Source: a bacterium
GTDB taxonomy: Bacteria > SZUA-79 > Acidulodesulfobacterales > Acidulodesulfobacteraceae
DNA length: 64,000 bases
NCBI GenBank assembly: GCA_021845685.1
Contig: JAJZVN010000001.1
Span: forward strand, 100,473-164,472
Direction of reading: 5' to 3'
Under the pieces are notes generated by a model that did no database searches, had not been told where the DNA came from, and saw only the letters and a program-made list of their open reading frames with translations. Shown piece by piece: positions 9,162 through 18,022 of the stretch; position 1 is the first letter of the stretch, and each line of letters begins with the position of its first letter. A program made the position numbers and the translations under genes.

Positions 9162-10083
9162 TTATTTAAATAATTATTTCAAAATAGCATTTTTAAATAT
9201 TAAATCAAATATTGCAGGGAATATCTTTGCTTTAAGCATAATGTCATTTTCTTTTTTTATTATGCTTTTCTTTATGCTCAGCTATATCAATATTTATAAT
9301 TATATGCTTTCTTTTGAAAAAAATAATACTATGATAATTTTTTTGAAAAATACTAATAATAAAAATAGCGAAGATGCGCACTTTAATAAAGTGCGTTTTA
9401 ATAGAATAATAGCAAGTAATATTATTAATAAAATTAAAAAATTTAAAGGCGTAAAAAAAGTTAAATACTATTCTAATAAATTATCATATAAATTTATGAT
9501 TAAACATACGCCTAAAATAAAATCAATTTTAGCTAAAATTAAACCTGCATATTTTCCTAAAATAATTAAAATATATTTTAATTCAAATTATATAAGTAAA
9601 ATATATCTGTCTAATATATATTTGCGATTAAAATCTATGAGACATATCAGGTTTGTTTATTACAGCAAACTTATGGAAGATAGAATAAATCAATTTATTT
9701 TTTTCACTAAAATAATAGGATTTATTGTTTTAATGTTTTTATTTATATCGTCGGTGTTTGTTTCTTACAGTGCCATTAAACTTATTATTTTGAGAAAACA
9801 AAACGATATTGAAATATTAAAACTGATCGGAGCGACTAATAATTATATAAAAATTCCTATGTATATAGAAAGCGGCATAGGTTCGGTATTTGCATTTATT
9901 TTGTCGTTAATTTTGCTTTTTGCTATATTTAATATTTTTATATATTACAGATTCAATAATTTCCTTGCTTTTTTTAAAATAAATATTACATTTTTAAGCA
10001 ATTTTGATGTTTTTATTATTTTTTTTGTTGCATTATTATCCGGTATTTTAGGAACATATTTTTCATCAAGAAAATTTTTCTAA
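9142..10083 (+). CDS. ftsX: Cell division permease-like protein FtsX
   Basis: FtsX is the membrane partner of FtsE. Four hydrophobic segments are seen at about residues 27-50, 190-212, 237-265 and 285-308, with a large periplasmic loop between the first two, as in the family. The C-terminal region carries the FtsX signature around LRKQNDIEILKLIGATNNYI. The periplasmic loop is unusually Lys/Asn/Ile rich. It starts from TTG inside the ftsE gene. The periplasmic loop would normally contact an EnvC-type coiled-coil protein, which is the next gene. Confidence 0.92.
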   Translation: MISQKINYLNNYFKIAFLNIKSNIAGNIFALSIMSFSFFIMLFFMLSYINIYNYMLSFEKNNTMIIFLKNTNNKNSEDAHFNKVRFNRIIASNIINKIKKFKGVKKVKYYSNKLSYKFMIKHTPKIKSILAKIKPAYFPKIIKIYFNSNYISKIYLSNIYLRLKSMRHIRFVYYSKLMEDRINQFIFFTKIIGFIVLMFLFISSVFVSYSAIKLIILRKQNDIEILKLIGATNNYIKIPMYIESGIGSVFAFILSLILLFAIFNIFIYYRFNNFLAFFKINITFLSNFDVFIIFFVALLSGILGTYFSSRKFF

Positions 10084-10112
10084 ACTAATTACGTTATTAA
10101 AAATATATTAAT

Positions 10113-10275
10113 TTAAATCACGTTAGAAATTGTTAAAACTGATTCAGCATATGATAAATACTGGATTACCGCTTTAGCGGTAATGACACTCTAAATAGGT
10201 TAAAATTTAAATCTTCGCAAAATCATTCCTGTATTGGCAGGAATCCAGAAAAAGAAATTTCTAACGGTGATTTAA
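10113..10275. repeat. Dispersed inverted-repeat element, family B copy 1
   Basis: About 160 bases bounded by imperfect terminal inverted repeats (TTAAATCACGTTAGAAATT on the left, AATTTCTAACGGTGATTTAA on the right). Inside are two palindromic blocks, ACCGCTTTAGCGGTAATGAC and TCATTCCTG...CAGGAATCCAG. Related copies lie after aroF and, in opposite orientation, twice after the tRNA nucleotidyltransferase gene. It has no coding capacity and fits a MITE-like or REP-like element. It separates ftsX from the coiled-coil gene. Confidence 0.85.
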
Positions 10276-10288
10276 GGTATTATAAAAA

Positions 10289-11035
10289 ATGTTATTAAAA
10301 AAAATAAAAATAATTTTTTTTATAGTCATATTTATTGTTTTATCTATAGAGACAATAAAATCTGCAGCAGCCGTATCTCCGTTTATTAAAAACAGATCTG
10401 TATTTTATGAAAATTCATTGTCAATAATTAATAAATTAAAATTATATAAACTTTCATTAAATAAACTTTATAAAGATTTAAAAAAAAAGAAAAATGAATC
10501 AAATAAATTAAATCATAAAATTAAACATCTGAAGATAAAGTTAGAAAAGCTTAAAAAAAAAATTAAAAATTCTGGATATATTATTACGCAGCTTCTGAGG
10601 GATATTTTTATAATCAATAAAGAAAAAAAAGCCGACATAATAAACTTATCCGATAAAAATAATAATTATTTTATTACTAATTATATTTTAAAAAATTTGC
10701 TTAATAATGAAGAATATAAATTAAAAAAATTAATAAACCGCAATAAAAAATTTGCTAATATTAAAAAAGAAATTGTAATTGAAAGAAAAAGGCTTAAAAA
10801 AGGAATAGACAGTCTTTCCCAATCAAAATTAAAATTAAAAAAAATGATTGCCGATTCGCAAAATTATATGAGTACTGTTAAAGAAATAAAAACAAAAAAA
10901 TCGGCTATTAACAATAAAAAGAGTAGATTTTTAAGAAAGAAAGTTATAAAATTAATTCATAAAATTAAAAATAAAATTAAAAATAAAAATAAAAATAAAA
11001 ATCACGGCGATATAAAATTTATTGTAGTAAAATAA
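10289..11035 (+). CDS. EnvC-like secreted coiled-coil protein lacking a LytM domain
   Basis: A 248-residue protein with an N-terminal hydrophobic signal or anchor (residues about 5-28), followed by two long Lys/Leu-rich heptad-like segments (about 45-105 and 150-205) typical of coiled coils, and a highly basic tail rich in Lys and Asn. Position after ftsE-ftsX and before ctpA is where many bacteria encode EnvC, the FtsX-recruited activator of cell-wall amidases. The M23/LytM domain that normally fills the EnvC C-terminus is absent, and only about 160 bases separate the stop codon from ctpA, so it is not hidden in another frame. Either a pure scaffold or a degenerate EnvC; assignment rests on context and coiled-coil character. 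Confidence 0.6.
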   Translation: MLLKKIKIIFFIVIFIVLSIETIKSAAAVSPFIKNRSVFYENSLSIINKLKLYKLSLNKLYKDLKKKKNESNKLNHKIKHLKIKLEKLKKKIKNSGYIITQLLRDIFIINKEKKADIINLSDKNNNYFITNYILKNLLNNEEYKLKKLINRNKKFANIKKEIVIERKRLKKGIDSLSQSKLKLKKMIADSQNYMSTVKEIKTKKSAINNKKSRFLRKKVIKLIHKIKNKIKNKNKNKNHGDIKFIVVK

Positions 11036-11069
11036 ATTTCTAATCCTGTAATATAAATATTAAATAACC

Positions 11070-11163
11070 CCCTCCCCTTTGATGAGGAGGGGAATCGGCG
11101 GCGGTGAATGATAACCGTGCATGTTTACCTCTCCGCTTGGTCTCCTTCCGTGAAGGAGCGGTA
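11070..11163. repeat. GC-rich intergenic patch with two hairpins
   Basis: A stretch much richer in G and C than its surroundings. It holds an imperfect hairpin (CCCCTCC ... GGAGGGG) and a second one (CTCCTTC, loop CGT, GAAGGAG). It looks like a degenerate dispersed repeat rather than a terminator, since no T-run follows. It lies between the coiled-coil gene and ctpA. Confidence 0.45.
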
Positions 11164-11193
11164 CTTCACTAATTAAGATTTGGAGGAATTTAA

Positions 11194-12531
11194 TTGAAAA
11201 ATAGAAATATTTTATTAATTTTTTTATTTACCGTTTTATTATTTGTGTTTCCGGCAAAAGCAAACGCTGTACTTAAAATACCTGCAAGCGCCGGTCATAA
11301 AAAGCTGACTTCTCTCCCCCAACGCAAAATATATATATCCGCCGACGCTTTAAAAAATTTAAGGCTGTTTTCTAAAGTTTATACTTTAATTAAAAAAAAT
11401 TATGTTAAAAACGAAAATTCCAAAAAATTAATTTACGGCGCTATTGAAGGTATGGTTGCAACGCTTGACCCGCATACTTATTTTTTAACTAAAAGCGAAT
11501 TCAAAGAAATGAAAGAAGAGACTACGGGGGAATTTGTCGGTATAGGTATAAAAATTTCATCTCGAAATAACCATATAGTAGTTATTTCGCCGATTGATGG
11601 GACTCCTGCTGCTATAGCAGGGATTAAAGCGGGGGATATAATAGAAAAAATTAATAATATACCCGTTTTTAAAATGGGAATTATGAAAGCGGTTAAGCTT
11701 CTTCAAGGCAAACCGGGAACTAAAGTTAAGCTTTTAATTATGAGAAAAGGTTTTAAAAGACCAAAGACATTTACAATCGAAAGAAAAAGAATATTGTTAA
11801 AAAGTGTAAAATATATGGTAATGCCTGACCATATCGGTTATGTCAGGATTTCAAGTTTTCAGGCGGATACTAACTCTCAATTATTGAAAGACCTCAATAT
11901 ATTAAACAAAAAAGAAAATGGACTTAAAGGTTTGATTTTAGATTTAAGAAACAACCCCGGAGGTTTGTTGAATCAGGCAGTAAAAGTATGCAGCGATTTC
12001 ATAAGAAAAGGCGTAATCGTTTATACCAAAGGCAGGTTAAAATTTCAGAACGTAAAATATTATGCGTTGAATCAGCATCTGCAGCCTGATTATCCGATTG
12101 CGGTACTTGTGAATGCGGGGACTGCCAGCGCGGCGGAAATTACAGCAGGAAGTCTTCAAGTTCACAAAAGAGCCGTCATTATAGGAGTGAAAACTTTTGG
12201 AAAGGGTTCCGTGCAGACTATTTATCATCTGCCCGAAGGTGCGGGTATAGGTTTGACTACTGCTTTTTATTTTCTTCCGAACAATGTTTCTGTTCAGAAT
12301 ACAGGCGTTATTCCAAACTTTATTGTTCATTCTTCAAAAGACTATATATTTGTTAAACCCTTACCTAAATTAAGAGAAATAGATTTAAGGCATCATTTCA
12401 AAAATCCAGAAAGTCTAAAAATAAAAAAAATGATAAAAAATAATGAGCTGTCAACATATTTTAAAAAAGACAATCAATTAAAGTTTGCTTATGAACTTTT
12501 AAAAAGCTGGAATATTTTAAAAAGTAATTGA
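11194..12531 (+). CDS. ctpA: C-terminal processing peptidase, S41 family
   Basis: A periplasmic serine protease of 445 residues that trims or degrades envelope proteins. It has a signal peptide (about 1-25), a PDZ domain (about 105-190, with GIKAGDIIEKINN) and an S41 catalytic core. The nucleophile is Ser312 in NAGTASAAEI and the general base Lys337 in TFGKGSVQ; the conserved LRNNPGGLL precedes them. The TTG start has a well placed GGAGG. In the FtsEX-EnvC-CtpA arrangement these proteases are thought to tune cell-wall hydrolase activity. Confidence 0.93.
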   Translation: MKNRNILLIFLFTVLLFVFPAKANAVLKIPASAGHKKLTSLPQRKIYISADALKNLRLFSKVYTLIKKNYVKNENSKKLIYGAIEGMVATLDPHTYFLTKSEFKEMKEETTGEFVGIGIKISSRNNHIVVISPIDGTPAAIAGIKAGDIIEKINNIPVFKMGIMKAVKLLQGKPGTKVKLLIMRKGFKRPKTFTIERKRILLKSVKYMVMPDHIGYVRISSFQADTNSQLLKDLNILNKKENGLKGLILDLRNNPGGLLNQAVKVCSDFIRKGVIVYTKGRLKFQNVKYYALNQHLQPDYPIAVLVNAGTASAAEITAGSLQVHKRAVIIGVKTFGKGSVQTIYHLPEGAGIGLTTAFYFLPNNVSVQNTGVIPNFIVHSSKDYIFVKPLPKLREIDLRHHFKNPESLKIKKMIKNNELSTYFKKDNQLKFAYELLKSWNILKSN

Positions 12532-12555
12532 AATAATTTTTTATATAATTTATAT

Positions 12556-13488
12556 ATGATTAGCGATTATAAAAAAAAAGTAATAATAGCGTTAGATTTC
12601 AATAATATTGAAAGCGCTAAAGATTTAATAGGAAAGTTAAAAGGAGAAGTTTATTTTTATAAAGTAGGGTTGGAACTTTTCTTAAATTGCGGCAAGGAAA
12701 TTGTTGTATTTTTAAAAGAATCCGGCTATAAAATTTTTTTAGATTTAAAATTTTACGATATTCCAAATACGGTATATAATGCAGTAAAGTCTGCAGGATT
12801 GTTTGGCGCAGATATAATAAACATACATGCTTCTGGCGGCATTGAAATGATGAAAGCGGCAAAAAAAGGTTTATCGGAAGCAGAAGATATTACCGGAAAA
12901 AAAATAGAACTTTTTGCCGTTACCGTTTTAACGAGTTTTTCTTCGGATAGTTTAAAAGAAATTTTTTATTTTAATAAATCTATTATAAATATTAAAGAAA
13001 AAAGCATCAAATTTAATAATAACGGCAATTACGACAAAGAAAGCGGCAGCATAAATATTAATAATAGTAAACCGTGTCATAATAATTTTGAAAATAGATA
13101 TATAGGCGGCAATTATACAAGCGGTCAACAAAATAAATTAATTAACGGCAAAACAGAAGAAAATATAGCCGAAAATATTGCTTTGCATTTTGCAGGTCTT
13201 GCAAAAATTTCAGGAGTTGACGGCGTCGTTTGTTCCCCTCTTGAATCTATGAGTATTAAAGCAATGTTCGGGGATGATTTTAAAACAATAACTCCTGGCA
13301 TCAGATTAGAAGAAAACGGTGCAATAAAACAAAATGACGATCAAAAAAGAATCATGACTCCGTCAAAAGCCTTTAAATCTAAAGCAGATTATATTGTGGT
13401 AGGCAGACCGGTAACTTGCGCAGCCGATCCGCTGTTATCGCTTAAAAATATTCACAAAGATATTCAAAACGGCTATTTAAATAATTGA
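12556..13488 (+). CDS. pyrF: Orotidine 5'-phosphate decarboxylase with low-complexity insertion
   Basis: PyrF decarboxylates OMP to UMP, the last step of pyrimidine synthesis. The catalytic motif DLKFYDIPNTV (about residues 60-72, with the Asp-Lys-Asp set) is intact, as are the phosphate-binding ends TPGIRLEENGAIKQNDDQKRIMTP (shortened here to TPGIRLEENG and QKRIMTP) and ADYIVVGRPVT. The protein is 310 residues, about 70 longer than the family norm. The excess is one Asn/Lys/Ser-rich block at about 137-205 between VTVLTSFS and the helix before GVDGVVCSPLE. It starts 25 bases after ctpA; no Shine-Dalgarno is visible. Confidence 0.93.
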   Translation: MISDYKKKVIIALDFNNIESAKDLIGKLKGEVYFYKVGLELFLNCGKEIVVFLKESGYKIFLDLKFYDIPNTVYNAVKSAGLFGADIINIHASGGIEMMKAAKKGLSEAEDITGKKIELFAVTVLTSFSSDSLKEIFYFNKSIINIKEKSIKFNNNGNYDKESGSININNSKPCHNNFENRYIGGNYTSGQQNKLINGKTEENIAENIALHFAGLAKISGVDGVVCSPLESMSIKAMFGDDFKTITPGIRLEENGAIKQNDDQKRIMTPSKAFKSKADYIVVGRPVTCAADPLLSLKNIHKDIQNGYLNN

Positions 13489-13503
13489 TAAAATAATAAT
13501 ACT

Positions 13504-13662
13504 TTGACCCGACTTCACCATAATTAACAGCAGCATATTGATATTACTATATTTATGGGGGCAATAAAAATGTTTATGGGGACTACAAAAAATAAAAAAT
13601 AAAATGCTACAATATCAATAAGTTATAATTTTATAATAATAAAAACGATGAGGTTGAGTTAA
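13504..13662. repeat. MITE-like element, family C copy 1
   Basis: About 158 bases, nearly identical to a second copy upstream of xerD. The ends are imperfect inverted repeats (TTGACCCGACTTCACC on the left, GATGAGGTTGAGTTAA on the right; the other copy has better matched ends). The interior has no ORF and contains ATGGGGGCAATAAAAATG. Probably a non-autonomous transposable element whose transposase is encoded elsewhere. Confidence 0.85.
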
Positions 13663-13736
13663 TTTAATAATATATTATATGTATAACGACGATATACATA
13701 AGTTGTGAAATAATAATAATATACTTTAAGGATAAT

Positions 13737-14480
13737 ATGGAACTTAGAATTTACGGAGTTAATACAATAAAAGAAGCAATTAATTCAGGCAGTGCAGTTT
13801 CAGATATTTTTATAAGCGAAAAAAAACATAAAAACGGTCATATAGATAATGATTTGTTTAGACTAATAAAAGAACATAATTTAAAACTGACTATTAAAAA
13901 CGAGCAATTTTTTCAAAAAGAATTTGGTAAAGATGCGTTAATAAAAGGAATTGCTGCTATAACAGACTATAAAGAAAAATTTTTCGAAGACGTAATTGCC
14001 AAAAATACCGGCAAATCCAATGTATTCTATGTAATTTTAGATGATATGAACGATCCGCAAAACTTAGGCTCAATAATAAGAACAGCAAATTGCGCAGGAG
14101 CGGATTGTATTATTTTGCCTAAATCCAATTCGGTTTTTATCACTTCTTCCGTGGCTAATGTTTCTCAAGGGGCTGTTTTTTATTCAGATGTCGTCAGGGT
14201 GCCAAATATTGCAAGAGCCATAGAGGATTTAAAAGATATGGGCATTTGGGTTGTAGGGCTTTCAAGCGAAGCTGAAGACGATATATATTCTTTTAAATTT
14301 GATATTCCCGTTGCTATTGTAGTAGGTTCGGAAGGTAAAGGGCTGAGGAGACTTACGCAGGAAAGATGCGAAAAGATATTAAGTATTCCTATGAAGGGTA
14401 ATATAAATTCACTTAATGCTTCGGTCAGCTTTGCTATTTCCGCTTACGAAATTTTTAGGCAGCGATATTTTATAAAATAA
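13737..14480 (+). CDS. rlmB: 23S rRNA 2'-O-methyltransferase RlmB / TrmH-family SPOUT methyltransferase
   Basis: A 247-residue SPOUT enzyme that methylates a ribose 2'-OH, most likely in 23S rRNA. An N-terminal substrate-binding domain (MELRIYGVNTIKEAI) is followed by the three knotted-fold motifs: DDMNDPQNLGSIIRTANCAG (about 102), VVGSEGKGLRRLT (about 200) and IPMKGNINSLNASVSFAI (about 221). Preceded by a weak AAGGA. Distinguishing RlmB from other TrmH group enzymes rests on length and the N-terminal domain. Confidence 0.88.
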   Translation: MELRIYGVNTIKEAINSGSAVSDIFISEKKHKNGHIDNDLFRLIKEHNLKLTIKNEQFFQKEFGKDALIKGIAAITDYKEKFFEDVIAKNTGKSNVFYVILDDMNDPQNLGSIIRTANCAGADCIILPKSNSVFITSSVANVSQGAVFYSDVVRVPNIARAIEDLKDMGIWVVGLSSEAEDDIYSFKFDIPVAIVVGSEGKGLRRLTQERCEKILSIPMKGNINSLNASVSFAISAYEIFRQRYFIK

Positions 14481-14502
14481 TTATAAAATTAATTAAAAAA
14501 AC

Positions 14503-14531
14503 TTGACAATATTAAATTAGTGTTGTAAACT
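14503..14531 (+). promoter_or_regulatory. Sigma70-type promoter of the cold-shock gene
   Basis: TTGACA, a 17-base spacer, then TAAACT. The implied leader to the ATG is about 95 bases, consistent with the structured leaders of cold-shock genes. It starts just after the rlmB stop codon. Confidence 0.75.
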
Positions 14532-14631
14532 TAAAAAATAATAATTTATCTAAGTGTTTAGATAAAAATTTAATTTTAACGTATTACAGTTTGTATTGTA
14601 AAATTGTAAAAGAAGTAAGGAGAAGTAGATT

Positions 14632-14835
14632 ATGAAGAGCCAAGGAAAAGTTAAGTGGTTTAATGACAGCAAAGGATTTGGATTTATTGAACAAGAAAAT
14701 GGACAGGATGTTTTTGTTCATTATTCCGCAATTACTCAGGACGGTTTTAAAACCTTAACTGAAGGACAGAGAGTGGAATTTGAAATCACTAATGGAGCCA
14801 AAGGACCGCAAGCTGTTAATGTTTCTAAGGTCTAA
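14632..14835 (+). CDS. Cold-shock-domain protein (CspA family)
   Basis: A 67-residue single cold-shock domain that binds single-stranded RNA or DNA. RNP1 (KGFGFIEQ) and RNP2 (DVFVHYSAI) are intact, with the usual opening [15 protein letters not shown]. It has a strong AAGGAG Shine-Dalgarno, its own promoter and a terminator, so it is a monocistronic, probably abundant transcript. Its coding sequence is less AT-rich than its flanks, in keeping with high expression. Confidence 0.96.
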   Translation: MKSQGKVKWFNDSKGFGFIEQENGQDVFVHYSAITQDGFKTLTEGQRVEFEITNGAKGPQAVNVSKV

Positions 14836-14971
14836 ACTATTTGTTTGCTGCCTTGAGCGATATTATTTATTTCATTCAATCTAAATAAATAAACGATTTA
14901 AAATTATATGTAATGAATGTAAATGTATAGTTTAATCTAAAGGCGAAATTTTAGTTATTAGCAGATCCATT

Positions 14972-15010
14972 TACCCCAGTAAATTAAATTTATTGGGGTT
15001 TTTTATTTTT
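14972..15010 (+). terminator. Rho-independent terminator after the cold-shock gene
   Basis: A hairpin with stem ACCCCA and TGGGGT, extended by TAAA/TTTA pairing, is followed directly by a run of T. It lies about 140 bases beyond the stop codon. Confidence 0.85.
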
Positions 15011-15293
15011 GGCTATTTTTTCTTGCGATATATAATTAAAAATTAAAGGGGTTGCAATATGTTTAAAAACAAAGACGACTCGCAAAAGGCATGCTTTTGC
15101 ATATCCCTTATCTTATACGAAAGGGGTCTTCAAGTTTAAAGAATGATAAAAATTGCAAAAGATAATTAGAAATTAAATTAATAATAGAATAGTAATAATA
15201 ATAAAATAACTTTATGTATAATAACAAGCTATGATAATAAAATGTTAAGATTAATTTATTATTCGGCAGTATTTAATCGGGAGGAAAATAATT
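15011..15293. other. Intergenic region before typA
   Basis: AT-rich apart from a patch at about 15085-15135 with a GCAAAAGGCATGCTTTTGC palindrome and an AAGGGG/CCCTT pairing. This might be a small structured RNA or a degenerate repeat. A 26-codon ORF runs through it but has no convincing support. The rest holds nothing recognisable. Confidence 0.35.
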
Positions 15294-17132
15294 TTGTTAT
15301 ATCAAGAAAAAATGAGAAATATCGCAGTAGTAGCCCACGTTGATCACGGTAAAACAACTTTAATAGATAAAATGCTTAAAGAAAGTTCCACCAGCAGAGA
15401 TTCGCAAATGATGCCGGAAAGAGCTATGGATAGCGATGATCTTGAAAAAGAACGCGGTATTACAATTTTATCTAAATGTACCGGATTAAATTATAAAAAT
15501 TACAAAATAAATATAGTGGATACGCCGGGGCATGGCGATTTCGGGAGTGAAGTAGAGCGGGTTCTTGCAATGGTTGACGGGGTGCTTCTTCTTGTAGATG
15601 CATTTGACGGACCTATGCCTCAGACAAGGTTTATTTTAAAAAAATGTTTTGAATATAATTTAAAAGCGGTGCTTGTTATAAACAAAATTGACAGACCCGG
15701 CGCAAGACCCAAAGAAGTTCTTGAAATGGTTTACGAACTTTTTATGGAATTAGGCGGAGAAGACGTTAATTTAGATTTCCCCGTGATATATGCTTCCGCT
15801 AAAGAAGGTTATTCTACAACCGATCTTGAAGAAAACATCGAAGATGTCAAAAAAAATGGTCTTACGGCTTTATTTGAAGCTATTATAAATTCTCTTCCTC
15901 ATCCTGCTATATTAAATAAAAGTGATTTAGAATTTCTTGTTACAAGCATAGGGCATGATGATTTTTTGGGGGCTACGGCTATTGGAATAGTTAAATCAGG
16001 CAAATTAAAATCTAATGACCAGATTTATTTATACAATATAAATGACGAACTTGTAAAAACTAGACCTAATAAAATGTTTGTCTTTGAAGGTCTTACAAAA
16101 ATTGAAACCGATGAAATTCAGGAAGGAGATATTGCGCTTGTTGCCGGTGTTACGGGTGTTAAGGCAGGCGATTATTTAGTTAAAGACAAACCTGTTAATC
16201 CGCTGCAAAGAATAAAAATAGACGAACCTGTAATACTCGTTAATTTTATTGTCAATAAAAGTCCTTTTGCCGGCAAAGAAGGCAAGTTGGTAACTACAAG
16301 ACAATTAAGAGAACGTCTCCATAAAGAAATTCTTAACAATGTAGGATTAAAAGTTTCAGATACAAACGATGAAACCGTTTTTGACGTATATGGAAGAGGG
16401 CTGCTGCATTTGTCTATTCTCATTGAAAAAATGAGAAGAGAAGGTTTTGAATTTGCTATTTCAAAACCAAGAGGAGTTGTAAAAGAAATAGACGGTAAAA
16501 AAATGGAACCTTACGAACTTTTATATATAACCATAAAAGATGAGTTTACAGGTCCTATTTTGGAAAGACTGTCGGGAATGAAAGGATTATTGCTTGATAT
16601 GACAAAAGACGATAAAGGTATGACTTATCTTGAGTTTAAAATACCTTCAAGAGGCATAATGGGTTTTCATAATGAGTTTCTTACAATGACTAAAGGTACG
16701 GGCACGATGCATCATAATTTTTATAAATTTGAAGAATATGCCTTTGACATTTCGCCAAGAAAAAACGGAGTTATGATTTCAATGGAAACAGCAGCAGCTA
16801 ATTCTTACGGTCTTTACAATTTGCAGGATAGAGGCAGTCTGTTTGTGAATCCGCAGGATGAATTATATGAAGGCATGATTGTGGGACAGCATTCTAAACC
16901 CGGCGATATTACCGTTAATCCGTGCAAGAAAAAGCAGCTTACTAATATGCGTTCTAAAGCTTCCGATGAAATGATAGCTTTGACTCCGCCTATTAAATTA
17001 TCTATTGAGTATGCTCTTGAATTTATAGAAGACGATGAATTAATTGAATTTACTCCAAAATCTATAAGACTGCGCAAAAGATTATTGACGGAAAGCGATA
17101 GAAAGAAAGGTTCCAGATCCGGCGGCAAGTAA
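15294..17132 (+). CDS. typA: Ribosome-associated translational GTPase TypA/BipA
   Basis: A 612-residue EF-G-like GTPase that binds the ribosome and aids growth and ribosome assembly under stress. G1 [10 protein letters not shown]2-region ERGITI, G3 DTPGHGDF and G4 [10 protein letters not shown] are all present. The BipA-specific C-terminal region has [15 protein letters not shown] and [13 protein letters not shown]. The TTG start is supported by GGGAGG 9 bases upstream; the ATG six codons later is less well placed. Confidence 0.96.
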   Translation: MLYQEKMRNIAVVAHVDHGKTTLIDKMLKESSTSRDSQMMPERAMDSDDLEKERGITILSKCTGLNYKNYKINIVDTPGHGDFGSEVERVLAMVDGVLLLVDAFDGPMPQTRFILKKCFEYNLKAVLVINKIDRPGARPKEVLEMVYELFMELGGEDVNLDFPVIYASAKEGYSTTDLEENIEDVKKNGLTALFEAIINSLPHPAILNKSDLEFLVTSIGHDDFLGATAIGIVKSGKLKSNDQIYLYNINDELVKTRPNKMFVFEGLTKIETDEIQEGDIALVAGVTGVKAGDYLVKDKPVNPLQRIKIDEPVILVNFIVNKSPFAGKEGKLVTTRQLRERLHKEILNNVGLKVSDTNDETVFDVYGRGLLHLSILIEKMRREGFEFAISKPRGVVKEIDGKKMEPYELLYITIKDEFTGPILERLSGMKGLLLDMTKDDKGMTYLEFKIPSRGIMGFHNEFLTMTKGTGTMHHNFYKFEEYAFDISPRKNGVMISMETAAANSYGLYNLQDRGSLFVNPQDELYEGMIVGQHSKPGDITVNPCKKKQLTNMRSKASDEMIALTPPIKLSIEYALEFIEDDELIEFTPKSIRLRKRLLTESDRKKGSRSGGK

Positions 17133-17178
17133 AATAAAAATAGTATAATTATATATTATTATAAATTAATTAAATACT

Positions 17179-18000
17179 ATGAGAATAAAAGTTTGTGCAA
17201 TACAGATGGTTTCTTCATCAGATAGAGACAAATCTATGGATAAGGCTTTGTCTCTTTTATCTATGGCTGCAAAAAACGGGGCTAATATCGTATGCTTTCC
17301 CGAGCTGTTTCTTAATAATTGGTTCGTTCAATCTAAAGAAAACGAAAAAATAGAAGAAAGCTATAAACTTGCAGAACCGCTAAACGGTAAAACAATAAAT
17401 ATTATGCAGGAATATGCAGGCAAGTATAATATGGTTATAATAGCTCCATTTTTTGAAATGCATAACGGTTTATATTTTAACAGCGCTGCCGTTATTAACA
17501 GTACCGGAGAAATTTTAGGGGTTTATAGAAAAATACATTTGCCTGAAATACCGCATTATTACGAAAAATCATATTTTTCTAACGGCATTGAAATACAGGT
17601 TTTTAAAACCGAGTTTGCTACGATAGGTATACAAATGTGCTGGGATAACTTTTATCCTGAAATATCTAGAGAACTTGCGCTTAAAGGAGCGAATATAATT
17701 TTTGCGCCGACAGCTTCCGCGTTTAATACAAACAGTAAATGGTTTTTAAGCATATCGGCTAATGCATTTATAAACGGCGCTTATATTATAAGAGTAAATA
17801 GGGTAGGAAAAGACGGCGGACTTGATTTTTACGGAAAATCTTTTTGCTCGTCGCCGGACGGCTCTCTTGTAGATGATTTTGCAGGTTTAAATGAATGCGC
17901 TCTTATTTATAATATAGATACATATGAAATAGAAAGAGCAAGAAAAGCTTGGCCCTTTTTAGAAAATAGAATAAGCGGAATTTATAAAAACTTGTGCTGA
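17179..18000 (+). CDS. Carbon-nitrogen hydrolase (nitrilase superfamily, N-carbamoylputrescine amidase-like)
   Basis: A 273-residue nitrilase-superfamily amidohydrolase with catalytic triad Glu42 (CFPELFL), Lys118 (YRKIHLPE) and Cys154 (QMCWDNFYPE). The HYYEKSYF segment after the Lys and CWDNFYPE around the Cys resemble the N-carbamoylputrescine amidase (AguB) / beta-ureidopropionase branch, so hydrolysis of an N-carbamoyl amine is the best guess. No agmatine deiminase gene is adjacent. The ATG lacks a Shine-Dalgarno; it follows typA by about 45 bases. Confidence 0.85.
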   Translation: MRIKVCAIQMVSSSDRDKSMDKALSLLSMAAKNGANIVCFPELFLNNWFVQSKENEKIEESYKLAEPLNGKTINIMQEYAGKYNMVIIAPFFEMHNGLYFNSAAVINSTGEILGVYRKIHLPEIPHYYEKSYFSNGIEIQVFKTEFATIGIQMCWDNFYPEISRELALKGANIIFAPTASAFNTNSKWFLSISANAFINGAYIIRVNRVGKDGGLDFYGKSFCSSPDGSLVDDFAGLNECALIYNIDTYEIERARKAWPFLENRISGIYKNLC

Positions 18001-18022
18001 AAAATAAAATTGCATATTTTAT

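Noticed and set aside
15059..15139. 26-codon ORF with an upstream AAGGGG
   Set aside because: Weak ribosome site, no recognisable protein features and it runs through a palindromic patch; not enough to call a gene.
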